Positions 17,864 through 27,258 of a stretch of DNA of 40,073 bases are shown in pieces. This stretch comes from Candidatus Buchananbacteria bacterium. Lineage in GTDB: Bacteria > Patescibacteriota > Patescibacteriia > Buchananbacterales > UBA6539. Below the pieces are notes generated by a model. It was not told the DNA's origin, made no database searches, and worked only from the letters and a program-made list of their open reading frames with translations. The stretch covers positions 1-40,073 of the forward strand of contig JAFGGX010000001.1 in assembly GCA_016930315.1 (NCBI GenBank). The letters run 5' to 3'. The position numbers were made by a program, and so were the translations under genes. Position 1 is the stretch's first letter, and each line of letters starts with the position of its first letter.

Positions 17864-19114
17864 ATGAAAAATACCAAGTTAGAAATTATGGTGCCGGCTG
17901 GTTCGTTTGAATCTTTAACGGCGGCTTTACAGGCTGGGGCAAACTCGGTCTACTTTGGTATTGAGCAGCTGAATATGCGGGCTAAAGCGGCTAATAATTT
18001 TAAAATTACTGATTTGCAAGAGGTGGTCAAAAAGTGTAAAAAAGCTCGGGTTAAAACTTATTTGACGGTTAATACTATTTTGTATGACCACGACTTGAAA
18101 TTAATGAAACAAATTTGTGATGCGGCCAAAGCCGCTGGAGTCACGGCAATTATCGCCAGCGACATTGCTGCTATTCAATATGCCCACTCGATTGATTTGG
18201 AAGTTCATATCTCTACCCAATTAAACGTCACCAACATAGAAGCGGTGAAATTTTTTGCTCAGTTTGCCGACGTGGTAGTTTTGGCCCGTGAATTAACTCT
18301 AAAACAAATTCAAGAAATTAATCGTCAGATTATTGAGCAAGATGTCCGCGGACCAAAAGGTGAATTGGTAAAAATCGAACTGTTTGCTCACGGCGCTTTG
18401 TGTGTGGCAATTTCCGGTAAGTGTTATATGAGTTTAGCTACCTCTAACAGTTCAGCTAATCGGGGAGCTTGTCTGCAAAACTGTCGGCGCTCTTACAAAG
18501 TGATTGATGAAGAAACTGGCACTGAATTGCAAATTGATAACAAATATATTATGTCGCCCAAGGATTTGTGTACAATTGGTTTTTTGGATCAGTTGGTTGA
18601 TGCGGGGGTGAGCGTTTTTAAATTAGAAGGTCGGGGTCGGTCGGCTGATTATGTTTATACCGTCACCAAAACTTATCGTGAGGCGTTGGATAGTATTTTA
18701 AACAAAAAATATTCTCAGAAAAAAATTGATGGTTGGATTAAAGATTTAGAAAAAGTTTTTAATCGAGGCTTTTGGCATGGTGGTTATTATTTGGGCAAGC
18801 AACTTGGCGAATGGAGCGGCGTTTATGGATCGCAGGCCAAGGTAGAAAAAACTTACATTGGTCGGGCCAAGAAATATTTTCCAAAAGTAAAAATTGGAGA
18901 ATTTAAACTCGACACCGGTGGATTGAAATTGAGTGATGAATATATTATTTCTGGACCAAGTTGTGGTGTGATTCAAGGCAAGGTAAAAAGTTTATATGTT
19001 GATGGCGAAAAATCCAGCCAAGCAATCAAGGGTGATTTAATTACTTTGCCACTGGATCAAAAAATTTATAAAAACGATAAGTTGTTTAAGTTAATTGCTA
19101 AAACCAATGCCTAA
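17864..19114 (+). CDS. U32 family peptidase-like protein
   Basis: LEIMVPAGSFESLTAALQAGANSVYFG...ELFAHGALCVAISGKCYMS...NRGACLQNCRRSY...FKLEGRGRSADYV. Confidence 0.93.
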   Translation: MKNTKLEIMVPAGSFESLTAALQAGANSVYFGIEQLNMRAKAANNFKITDLQEVVKKCKKARVKTYLTVNTILYDHDLKLMKQICDAAKAAGVTAIIASDIAAIQYAHSIDLEVHISTQLNVTNIEAVKFFAQFADVVVLARELTLKQIQEINRQIIEQDVRGPKGELVKIELFAHGALCVAISGKCYMSLATSNSSANRGACLQNCRRSYKVIDEETGTELQIDNKYIMSPKDLCTIGFLDQLVDAGVSVFKLEGRGRSADYVYTVTKTYREALDSILNKKYSQKKIDGWIKDLEKVFNRGFWHGGYYLGKQLGEWSGVYGSQAKVEKTYIGRAKKYFPKVKIGEFKLDTGGLKLSDEYIISGPSCGVIQGKVKSLYVDGEKSSQAIKGDLITLPLDQKIYKNDKLFKLIAKTNA

Positions 19115-19352
19115 AATTGTTCACTTTCGTCGTGATTGTATCGGCTGTAATTCTTGTGCAGAATACGCGTCTGATTATTGGGAAATAATTGAAAAAGACG
19201 GCAAGGCTTTGCTGAAGCGATCGACCAAAAAAGGTGATACTAATGTTTTGGACATCTCTGATTTTGAACTGGCTGAAAATTTGTTGGCGGCCGGCAGCTG
19301 TCCGATGGGTATTATTCATATATTGGATGATCAGGGCAAGCGGCTAGGCTAG
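19107..19352 (+). CDS. Ferredoxin (4Fe-4S type)
   Basis: RRDCIGCNSCAEYASDYWEI...GSCPMGII; ATG at 19107 overlaps the stop of the U32 gene. Confidence 0.85.
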   Translation: MPKIVHFRRDCIGCNSCAEYASDYWEIIEKDGKALLKRSTKKGDTNVLDISDFELAENLLAAGSCPMGIIHILDDQGKRLG

Positions 19353-19463
19353 ACAAATAGCCAAGTTTGTGATACCATTTTGGCATTAGAAAAATGTTTG
19401 TCAATTGAGACTTTCTCTAAAATTTGAGGCAGTCTTTTTTGATAAAACAGTTATGTCAAACAT

Positions 19464-19877
19464 ATGGATTATAAAAAATATTATAAAAAAAGATTTTTAG
19501 GCCATTTAATTTCGATGCCGTTTATTTGGGGCATATTGCCTTTTATGTTAGCTTTGGATTTAGTGGCCGAAATTTATCATCAAGTTTGTTTTCCTCTTTA
19601 TGGCATTAAAAAATTTAAACGTTCAGAATATATTGTAGTTTTAGATCGTAACCGTTTGCAATATTTGAATCCGTTTGAAAAAATCGGCTGCATGTATTGT
19701 GGCTATGCTAATGGCTTGGTTGAATATTTAAAAGCGATTGCCAACCGAACCGAAAAATATTGGTGTGGGGTAATGCATCAAGCTAAGCCGGGGTTAAGAA
19801 TTCAGGCCCATCAAATTGAACAAAATTTTTCGGAATTTGGCAATGAAGAAGAATTTAAAAAGAGATATTATAATTAG
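19464..19877 (+). CDS. Conserved-looking hypothetical membrane-associated protein with CxxC
   Basis: Hydrophobic segment ISMPFIWGILPFMLALDLV, CMYCGYANGLVEYLKAIANRTEKYWCGVMH. Confidence 0.7.
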   Translation: MDYKKYYKKRFLGHLISMPFIWGILPFMLALDLVAEIYHQVCFPLYGIKKFKRSEYIVVLDRNRLQYLNPFEKIGCMYCGYANGLVEYLKAIANRTEKYWCGVMHQAKPGLRIQAHQIEQNFSEFGNEEEFKKRYYN

Positions 19878-19889
19878 TGGTTGTCAGAT

Positions 19890-19942
19890 AAAGAAGTCAC
19901 CCAATCCTTTTTTATGAATAATATGCGATTTGGGTGATTTTT
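19890..19942 (+). terminator. Intrinsic terminator
   Basis: AAGTCACCCAATC ... GATTTGGGTGATTTTTT. Confidence 0.65.
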
Positions 19943-19957
19943 TGATAGAATAAATAT

Positions 19958-21199
19958 ATGAAAGATGGCGATCAATATGATGTAATTGTAATTGGCGGCG
20001 GAGCAGCCGGGATGATGGCAGCCGGCCGAGCAGCCGAAAACGGTAAACGAGTTTTGTTATTGGAAAAAAATAAAAATTTAGGTGAAAAATTAAAAATCAC
20101 CGGTGCTGGCCATTGTAATATTACCAATGCCGAAGAAAACATTCATTTGTTGTTGGCTAAATATGGATCGGCAGCTAAATTTTTATTTTCAGCTTTTGCT
20201 CAATTTGGAGTTGCTGACACTTTTGAATTTTTTCAAAAACGCGGGTTACCTTTGGTCGTTAAAGAAAATAAGCGCGCCTTTCCAAAAACTGAAAGCGCGT
20301 TGGATGTTTTTAAGGTTTTAGAAAAATATTTAAAACAAGGGCAGGTCAAAATATTAGCCAATTCTAAAGTTGATAAATTTGTAATCAAAAACAGTCGAAT
20401 CGAAAAAATTATTGTGGGTGAAAAAGAGTTTGTTGCCAAAAACTATATTTTAGCGACTGGCGGCAAAAGCCATCCCGAAACCGGATCAACCGGGGATGGC
20501 TTTGTTTGGCTTAAAAATCTTGGGCACAAAATAATTAAACCGACTCCAACCGTGGTGCCGTTGGCGGTTAAAGATAATTGGGTTAAACAATTAGCCGGAG
20601 TAACTTTGCCAAATATTAAAATTAATTTTTTTGTTGATAGTAAAAAGAGTTTAAGTTTAAAAGGCAATGTCTTGTTAACCCATTTTGGTTTGTCCGGCCC
20701 ATTAATTTTAAATGCCGCCGGTCGAGTGGCCGATTTTTTGCAGGCCGGTGAAGTTACCGCTACAATTGACACTTTCCCCGATTTTGATTTGGGCGGTTTA
20801 GATAAACACATTACCGGCATATTTGATCAAAATAAAAATAAGACTTTAAAAAATGCTATTAAATTAATTACCCCTAAAGGCACTGGCAATGTTATTTTGA
20901 GTTTAATAAAAATTGATCCGGAAATAAAAATTAACAGCCTGACCAAAGATCAGCGCAAAATAATTGTAAATTTGTTAAAAGCTTTACCGGTAGAAATTAC
21001 CGGTCTGATGGGCTACAATCGAGCCGTGATTAGCGATGGCGGTGTACCTTTAACCGAGATTGAAATCAAAACCATGCGCTCAAAATTATGTAATAATTTG
21101 TATATCATTGGTGATTTATTACATATCAGCCGGCCATCTGGCGGTTATTCATTACAATTGTGCTGGACCACGGGCTTTATCGCCGGTAATTCAGTTTAA
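19958..21199 (+). CDS. HI0933/BaiN-like NAD(P)/FAD-dependent oxidoreductase
   Basis: VIVIGGGAAGMMAAGRAAENGKRVLLLEKN, GAGHCNITN, LATGGKSHPETGSTGDGF, LYIIGDLLHISRPSGGYSLQLCWTTGFIAG. Confidence 0.93.
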   Translation: MKDGDQYDVIVIGGGAAGMMAAGRAAENGKRVLLLEKNKNLGEKLKITGAGHCNITNAEENIHLLLAKYGSAAKFLFSAFAQFGVADTFEFFQKRGLPLVVKENKRAFPKTESALDVFKVLEKYLKQGQVKILANSKVDKFVIKNSRIEKIIVGEKEFVAKNYILATGGKSHPETGSTGDGFVWLKNLGHKIIKPTPTVVPLAVKDNWVKQLAGVTLPNIKINFFVDSKKSLSLKGNVLLTHFGLSGPLILNAAGRVADFLQAGEVTATIDTFPDFDLGGLDKHITGIFDQNKNKTLKNAIKLITPKGTGNVILSLIKIDPEIKINSLTKDQRKIIVNLLKALPVEITGLMGYNRAVISDGGVPLTEIEIKTMRSKLCNNLYIIGDLLHISRPSGGYSLQLCWTTGFIAGNSV

Positions 21200-21295
21200 T
21201 TTTTTTAAAAAATTATTGCTAGCCATATTTTTTATAATTAGAAAAAGATCAAGAAAACTTGACTTTTTTTGTTATTTATGCGATACTTAAGACCC

Positions 21296-21532
21296 ATGAC
21301 TAAAAAGATTGATAAAGAGCTACAAGCTAATCAAGACCTGGTAACCCGCGAGGCTTTTCTTGAATTTTATAATCAGGGTATTCCTGAAAATTTTTCTCAA
21401 GTTACTATCCAAGATCTTAAAGATTTTGAGGCTGCTAACCCCAGATTGTTTAAAGATTCTAAGCTATGGTCGCTTGACAAGCACCGTAAACGCTTAATGG
21501 ATTGGTTACCGCGCCACAGTAGTCACAAATAG
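21296..21532 (+). CDS. Hypothetical protein (~78 aa; track frame starts at 21269)
   Basis: Open frame between two plus-strand genes; internal ATG at 21296 is a more typical start. Confidence 0.6.
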   Translation: MTKKIDKELQANQDLVTREAFLEFYNQGIPENFSQVTIQDLKDFEAANPRLFKDSKLWSLDKHRKRLMDWLPRHSSHK

Positions 21533-21564
21533 TTAATTTAATATTTTAATATTTTTATATTTTT

Positions 21565-22887
21565 ATGTCGCAATCGAAAGTAACGGCTGGTTTTAATGGT
21601 TTGGGCATTGCTCCGTCATTGTTAGAAATTTTAGCCAAGTTAAATTTTACTACTCCAACCGCTATTCAGGCTCAAGCGATTCCGATTGCCGTTACTGGCA
21701 AAGATATCATTGGAATTGCCCAAACTGGAACCGGTAAAACCTTGGCATTTGGTATCCCGTTAATCCAACGTTTAGCCCAAATTAAAAAACAAGGGTTGGT
21801 AGTTTTACCAACTCGTGAACTGGCCTTGCAGGTTGATGAAGTTTTAGCCAAGCTTGGCCGTGGCATTGGTTTAAAAACCGCTGTATTAATCGGCGGCGCT
21901 TCGATGTATTTACAAAAACAAGCCTTAAGAAAAAATCCCCATGTTTTAATTGCTACCCCTGGCCGGCTAATTGATCATTTAGGTGAAAAAACCGTCAGAC
22001 TAAATAACACCGGTGTTGTGGTTTTTGATGAAGCCGACCGAATGTTGGATATGGGTTTTTTGCCACAAATTAAAAAGATTTTAGAAGCGTTACCGCCTCA
22101 ACGTCAGATGATGCTTTTTTCGGCTACCATGCCGCCGGAAATTATGAAGATTGCTTCGAGTTACATGCAATTGCCTACTCCGGTAGAAATTGCTCCGACC
22201 GGTACTACGGCATCTAAAGTAACGATGGAACTTTTTATTGTTCAAAAAGAACAAAAAATTCATTTACTGCAAAAGATTTTAGAACAGCATCGCGGCTCAG
22301 CTTTGGTTTTTACTCGAACTAAATATGGCGCTAAAAAAGTAGCCCAGCAAGTGCGTAATTTTGGGGTCACGGCTAGCGAAATTCATTCCAATCGGTCTTT
22401 GGGTCAAAGAAAAGAAGCACTGGAAGGCTTTAAGTCCGGTCGTTATCGGGTTTTAGCTGCTACTGATATTGCTTCGCGCGGGATTGATGTGGTGGGAATT
22501 GAGCTCGTGATTAATTTTGATTTGCCGGCATCGACTGACGACTATGTTCACCGAATTGGTCGAACGGCTCGGGCCAGCGCTTCTGGTCATGCAATTACTT
22601 TTGCTATGCCTAATGAACGTCGCGAAGTGCGCGACATTGAACGGTTGATTCGCAAACCATTGCCGGTCTCAGCTTTACCAAACTTACCTCAGGTTAAAAG
22701 AACTCAATCGGCTATTGATCAACCACATCATTTTTCTTCTAGATCAAACGCTCAAAGCAGTCAAAATAATAGTCGACGCCGCCGCCCACCAACAAAAAGA
22801 GATAATTTTTTAAGCCAGTTTCCTAATCACAGTCGTCGTAATCAAAGACGTCGTCCATCAACCAGTGGTCAGGCGCGATTTAGATAA
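21565..22887 (+). CDS. DEAD-box ATP-dependent RNA helicase
   Basis: AQTGTGKT, PTRELALQ, TPGRLIDH, DEAD, SAT, HRIGRTAR; basic C-terminal tail. Confidence 0.95.
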   Translation: MSQSKVTAGFNGLGIAPSLLEILAKLNFTTPTAIQAQAIPIAVTGKDIIGIAQTGTGKTLAFGIPLIQRLAQIKKQGLVVLPTRELALQVDEVLAKLGRGIGLKTAVLIGGASMYLQKQALRKNPHVLIATPGRLIDHLGEKTVRLNNTGVVVFDEADRMLDMGFLPQIKKILEALPPQRQMMLFSATMPPEIMKIASSYMQLPTPVEIAPTGTTASKVTMELFIVQKEQKIHLLQKILEQHRGSALVFTRTKYGAKKVAQQVRNFGVTASEIHSNRSLGQRKEALEGFKSGRYRVLAATDIASRGIDVVGIELVINFDLPASTDDYVHRIGRTARASASGHAITFAMPNERREVRDIERLIRKPLPVSALPNLPQVKRTQSAIDQPHHFSSRSNAQSSQNNSRRRRPPTKRDNFLSQFPNHSRRNQRRRPSTSGQARFR

Positions 22888-22902
22888 AACACTAAAGCCA
22901 GA

Positions 22903-22933
22903 AAAAATCCTGAATTAATTTTTTGGGATTTTT
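22903..22933 (+). terminator. Intrinsic terminator of helicase gene
   Basis: AAAAATCCtgaattaattttttGGGATTTTTT. Confidence 0.6.
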
Positions 22934-22941
22934 TGATTAAA

Positions 22942-22970
22942 AAAAGGCCGGAACCAAGGTCCCGGCTATT
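22942..22970 (-). terminator. Intrinsic terminator of radical SAM gene
   Basis: Minus strand AGCCGGGACCTTGGTTCCGGCCTTTTTTT. Confidence 0.8.
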
Positions 22971-24940
22971 TAGTTTGACTTTTCAGTTCCGAAAACACAG
23001 TCTCGGAAAAATCTGGTGCCAAACCGTAAGGCATATACCACTTCGGTAGTGGCATGCATCCACGTTTTGGGATGCAAAGATTCACATGGATTAAGTAAAC
23101 CCCATTTCTTCGAGACATACTTTTCCCAGTGTTGGTTGAGCCAAATGTTGTCCATTGGTCCGGTGAAGGTGCGTTTTAGCCAAGTTGCTATCCCGCTTGG
23201 GGTTAGTTCAATTGGCTTTTTTTGTTTTCTGAGTTGAGGGTTGGTGCGGCATTGAATTTCGAATTCTGCTTGAGTGTAGGCGCGTTGTATAATTCGAAAT
23301 TCAGTTAATCCTTTGCCGAGGTATCTGCAATGTCTGTAGATTTCGGAGAGTATAAACTTCGGCAAAGAAATGGTTGTGCCCGGTCGCAAGTTTTTCAGAG
23401 AACGGACTCTGTAGAGGCCAGCGACCATGGGGTGGGAGTTTTCGGTGAAGTACGACCACCGATACCAGATAATCTTTTGGGCTATTCGCAAACGATTTTC
23501 TGGCGTGGTGAATCGACTAATGATTCTGACTAGGTTTTCTGGCCGGTAGAAGCGTTTAACGGCCTGGTTAAAAGCCGTAATCCATTCTTGGCCACTCATG
23601 TTTGGGTGTTTAAATACCGGATGCATTGTGTCGTAATCGTTGAGATCTGGTGAAAGTTGCATGCCGGTAAAAACTGCCCTGACATGGTCCTCTGACCCGG
23701 GCAAGACGGTGAGAACAAAAAACGAAACCGTGTCTGCTCCAGCTTGGATAAGAGCATCGACATCTCGTTTGATGGATTCAACCGAGTCGTGAGGAAAACC
23801 AATGACGTAGCCGCCTTCAACACTGATGCCGTATTGGTGGCATTGAGCAAAAAGCTTCTTGAGGTTATCGATGTTGTTTTGCCTTTTGCCGGCGTCTAAC
23901 AGGTTGGCTGGGTTCATTGATTCGATGCCAAAAAATAGTCCTTTCCCACCAGCTTTAGCAAAGGCTTCGATAAATCCTTTTTGCTTATCGCCGGTGTTAC
24001 AAGTAACGTCGGCTTCGGCCCAAAGGGTAAATCGATATCCTCGCCTTTTGAGTTGGCGGAGTTGTTCGAACAATTCGCGCCAGTTTTTGTTTCTGGCGAT
24101 GTTGTCGGAGGCAAAAAGGACGGTGATCTCCTTGCCGTAGGAGATACATTGTCGTTTAATCCAGCTCACAATATCTTCGACATTACGACAACGTACCTTT
24201 CGGCCGTGGGAGTTAATTGATGCGCAGAATTTGCATCGGTAGGGGCAGCCTCGGCTGTCATCTATCGAAACAACTGCGGCTACAAAATCATCCAAGTAAT
24301 CTCGGGGGTAGGCGGTTTGCATTGCTTGGAGTTCGGTTGGTGAACCACACTCGTAGTATGGTTTGATTTCTCCGGTCAAATAATCCCGTAGGATTTTGTA
24401 CCACCAGTTTTCGTGATCGACTTCACCATGCACAACAGTGATTTTGGGGTCATCGATCATCTTTTTGATTTCCGGTGGCATCCTGTGAGGACAGGGAATG
24501 TCTTCACGTGCTCTGGCTGGATCGGTAACGCCAATACCCTTGAATAGGGTGTTGATGCTAGCGGTGATATGTGAACCACCGATAAAAACATGGGCACCAT
24601 GTTTTTTGGCGTAGTCGGCCAGATTTTGAGCTCGTGGCATCTGGTTGGTTTGAACTGCAACCAAGCAGACAATCAGTTTCTCTCCGGGTCGTCTTTTTCT
24701 TTCGACTCTATTGCAAAACTGCTTGTGTTGGCGACAGATTGCGTCCTCATACATTGACACTCTGGTGGTCAACGAGGCGAACGGTTTTCGTCGAAACGCT
24801 TGTTGGGTTAATTCAGACAACAGCCTGAGCGTGCCACAGGGAATTACCCCGTCTAAGTACATTTCGACAAATCCTGAATTGTCGTAACGTGACGGGTGAA
24901 TCAAAAGTACTTCTAGACTTTTTATCTTGGCGTGAGACAC
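22970..24940 (-). CDS. B12-binding-domain radical SAM protein
   Basis: N-terminal GAHVFIGGSHITA region; DDSRGCPYRCKFCAS (CxxxCxxC); GLFFGIESMN; YVIGFPHD; GTG start preceded by GGAGGTGAT. Confidence 0.9.
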   Translation of the reverse strand: MSHAKIKSLEVLLIHPSRYDNSGFVEMYLDGVIPCGTLRLLSELTQQAFRRKPFASLTTRVSMYEDAICRQHKQFCNRVERKRRPGEKLIVCLVAVQTNQMPRAQNLADYAKKHGAHVFIGGSHITASINTLFKGIGVTDPARAREDIPCPHRMPPEIKKMIDDPKITVVHGEVDHENWWYKILRDYLTGEIKPYYECGSPTELQAMQTAYPRDYLDDFVAAVVSIDDSRGCPYRCKFCASINSHGRKVRCRNVEDIVSWIKRQCISYGKEITVLFASDNIARNKNWRELFEQLRQLKRRGYRFTLWAEADVTCNTGDKQKGFIEAFAKAGGKGLFFGIESMNPANLLDAGKRQNNIDNLKKLFAQCHQYGISVEGGYVIGFPHDSVESIKRDVDALIQAGADTVSFFVLTVLPGSEDHVRAVFTGMQLSPDLNDYDTMHPVFKHPNMSGQEWITAFNQAVKRFYRPENLVRIISRFTTPENRLRIAQKIIWYRWSYFTENSHPMVAGLYRVRSLKNLRPGTTISLPKFILSEIYRHCRYLGKGLTEFRIIQRAYTQAEFEIQCRTNPQLRKQKKPIELTPSGIATWLKRTFTGPMDNIWLNQHWEKYVSKKWGLLNPCESLHPKTWMHATTEVVYALRFGTRFFRDCVFGTEKSN

Positions 24941-25084
24941 AATCAATCACCTCCAGTCTGGATTTGATTTAGCTCAATTGACAAAGAGCTTTCAGCCCTT
25001 TAAACTTCTCATATAAAGCCTTTGCCGTCAAATCTGTTTGAGTTGTTTTATGGTATAATTTTTATATTAATTTTAAATAAACCA

Positions 25085-25585
25085 ATGCGCGTTCCAATTA
25101 GAAAACCGGGAAAATATTCCAATCAAAAATTTGATCAATATCTAACCCAAGAAAAATTTGATCAATTTAAAAATCAGTTAGATAAACTTAAAAATTTTAG
25201 TCAGCCCAAAGCGATTGCCGAAGTGCAACGGCTAGCTGAATTGGGAGATTTTTCGGAAAATGCTGCTTATCAAATGGCTAAGGGTAAGTTGCGTGGGATT
25301 AATCAAAAAATTTTGGAATTAGAACAACAAATCAAACAGGCAAAAATTATTAAGCCCGTTGATAATGTTAACAGCGTCCAAATTGGTAATCGGGTTACAA
25401 TTGAAATTGATGGTTTGGAACAAACTTATTTGTTGCTTGGTTCAACCGAAACCAATCCAACCCAAGGAGTAATTTCTTATCAATCGCCGATTGGTTCGGC
25501 CATTATTAATCATCAAATTGGCGACATTGTTTTGATTAAGTTGAAAGACAAGGTGGTTGAATGTCGGATTGTAGCAATTATTTGA
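25085..25585 (+). CDS. GreA/GreB-family transcript cleavage factor-like protein
   Basis: AELGDFSENAAYQMAKGKLRGINQKILELEQQI...SPIGSAIINHQIGDIV; TATAAT upstream favours the internal start at 25085 over 25022. Confidence 0.88.
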   Translation: MRVPIRKPGKYSNQKFDQYLTQEKFDQFKNQLDKLKNFSQPKAIAEVQRLAELGDFSENAAYQMAKGKLRGINQKILELEQQIKQAKIIKPVDNVNSVQIGNRVTIEIDGLEQTYLLLGSTETNPTQGVISYQSPIGSAIINHQIGDIVLIKLKDKVVECRIVAII

Positions 25586-25667
25586 ATATAAAGTTATAAA
25601 AAGTTTCCGCCCCTCGACTCTTCGTCTCGGGGCGGTATTGAATAAGGTTCAATTCACTCCTCTCCTT

Positions 25668-26708
25668 TTAGTGAATGAACCAACCACTTGGCGTTGGCTT
25701 CAGGTTGATCAGACAGATATCGTTGTGGCTGAATTGTTCGCCGTCTGGCAGGTGGCTTATCTCGGAAACCATCATGTCTCCACAGACATCAATTCGTCCT
25801 AGCCGACACCAACCCAGGCCTGAAACGGCCGATGAGATCAATTGACTTGCGTTGGTGGTTAGGTTGATGATGTGGATTGTTCCATGTTTATCCTCGTAGA
25901 TGAGCCTGTCTTGATTTAAGATTGGCTCTATCCCGGGGTAATAAACTTCTTGGAACGTTTGACTTGTTTCGTCATCGATGTTGTAGAGTGATACGCTCGA
26001 GTCGTAAAAGTTCACCCACGTAACCCATCTACCATCCGTACTAAAAGCCGTTTCGAGCTCCGAGGTGTTGGTAATTCTGGTTACTTGGTCGGTGGTGAGG
26101 TTGAGCAAGAAAATGTCTTCATCGTTTTCAAGCCGATCAGGGTTAGCCGAATAGACAACCCACGGATAGCTTAGGTTCGGTTGACTGGACAGAATGTTCT
26201 GTTTGATCGGTTGATTTTGTCCAGTTGTCAAGTCGATGATATTCAAGTTGACTAAGCCGTTGGCCGTGTTTTCTGACCAAAGTAAGCGATCGCCGTCAAC
26301 GCTGACACCAGCCAAGTAATTGGTGGTAGTAGCAATCGACTTGCTCAGCCCAGTTTCGAAATCATATTGCCAAATTGTGGATCCGGCAATGGTGCCATTA
26401 GGCTGACTCCAAAAACATCTTGAACCAGAGAGAGCCCATAGAGCTAGGAATTTCGTAGGCGCGGTCAGGTTGACGACTGATTTGGTTTTCAGATCGTAGG
26501 CGACGATTTGTTCTTTGACGGCTGGGTGCTGCCCGGTAACCTTTACCCAGACTGCCGCTCGGTCAGAGAGTTTTGGGGTGTAGGAGTTTTGATCGTTGCC
26601 TCCGCAGTAGATGACTTGGTAGTCTGGTACCAGTGGTGGCTGCTGGGCTAGGCTGAGAGTGGTCCAGCTCAACATCAACAAAGACAGGAACAAAGACAGA
26701 TTTTTCAT
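25668..26708 (-). CDS. Secreted TolB/WD40-like beta-propeller protein
   Basis: Signal peptide MKNLSLFLSLLMLSWTTLSLAQ; repeated blades (RAAVWVKV..AYDLKT, RLLWSENT..IIDLTTGQ, WVVYSANP..LLNLTTDQ); AAGGAGAAGC RBS before ATG at 26708. Confidence 0.8.
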   Translation of the reverse strand: MKNLSLFLSLLMLSWTTLSLAQQPPLVPDYQVIYCGGNDQNSYTPKLSDRAAVWVKVTGQHPAVKEQIVAYDLKTKSVVNLTAPTKFLALWALSGSRCFWSQPNGTIAGSTIWQYDFETGLSKSIATTTNYLAGVSVDGDRLLWSENTANGLVNLNIIDLTTGQNQPIKQNILSSQPNLSYPWVVYSANPDRLENDEDIFLLNLTTDQVTRITNTSELETAFSTDGRWVTWVNFYDSSVSLYNIDDETSQTFQEVYYPGIEPILNQDRLIYEDKHGTIHIINLTTNASQLISSAVSGLGWCRLGRIDVCGDMMVSEISHLPDGEQFSHNDICLINLKPTPSGWFIH

Positions 26709-26809
26709 TGGTGCTTCTCCTTGAAAAGAGCTCGGTAAACATAACAACAACGTATTAATTTATCAACTTTTTGGTATAATGTCAAGGATAAAATTTAGCG
26801 TTTATTTAG

Positions 26810-26838
26810 TTGACAAAAAAAGTTATATGTGCTATCCT
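26810..26838 (+). promoter_or_regulatory. Sigma70-like promoter of cold-shock gene
   Basis: TTGACA-17 nt-TATCCT. Confidence 0.7.
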
Positions 26839-26999
26839 ATAGTCAAGTAGCATTAGACTAGTAATTTAGATAGTTAAATGGCTCCTTTACTGCGAGTCTT
26901 TTTTACACCTAAATATTACCTATGCTAATCGTAAGTTCAAGTAGAAATTAAGTCGAATTTCTGCCTAACTACGCATTAATTCACTTTCTTTCTACATCC

Positions 27000-27197
27000 A
27001 TGCAAGGTACAATCAAAAAATTGACCGATAAGAATTTCGGTTTTATTACCCCAGATGATGGTGGCAAAGATTACTTCTTCCACGCGAACGAAGTAGTCGG
27101 CGTTTCTTTCAGCGAATTAGCTGAAGGCGACAAAGTGACTTTTGAAGTCAACGATACTCCAAAAGGTCCAGCCGCTGTTCAAGTCCAAAAAGCCTAA
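27000..27197 (+). CDS. Cold-shock domain protein (CspA family)
   Basis: GTIKKLTDKNFGFITPDDGGKDYFFHANEV. Confidence 0.95.
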   Translation: MQGTIKKLTDKNFGFITPDDGGKDYFFHANEVVGVSFSELAEGDKVTFEVNDTPKGPAAVQVQKA

Positions 27198-27224
27198 ATT
27201 TTTTTAGCGTTTAAAAGACAACAA

Positions 27225-27252
27225 AAAATCGCCGAACAGGCGATTTTTTGGT
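27225..27252 (+). terminator. Intrinsic terminator of csp gene
   Basis: AAAAATCGCCgaacaGGCGATTTTTTGG. Confidence 0.85.
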
Positions 27253-27258
27253 TGGTTT

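Noticed and set aside
23330-24828. Several ORFs antisense to or overlapping the radical SAM gene
   Set aside because: Shadow ORFs in a GC-richer gene; no RBS or family motif.
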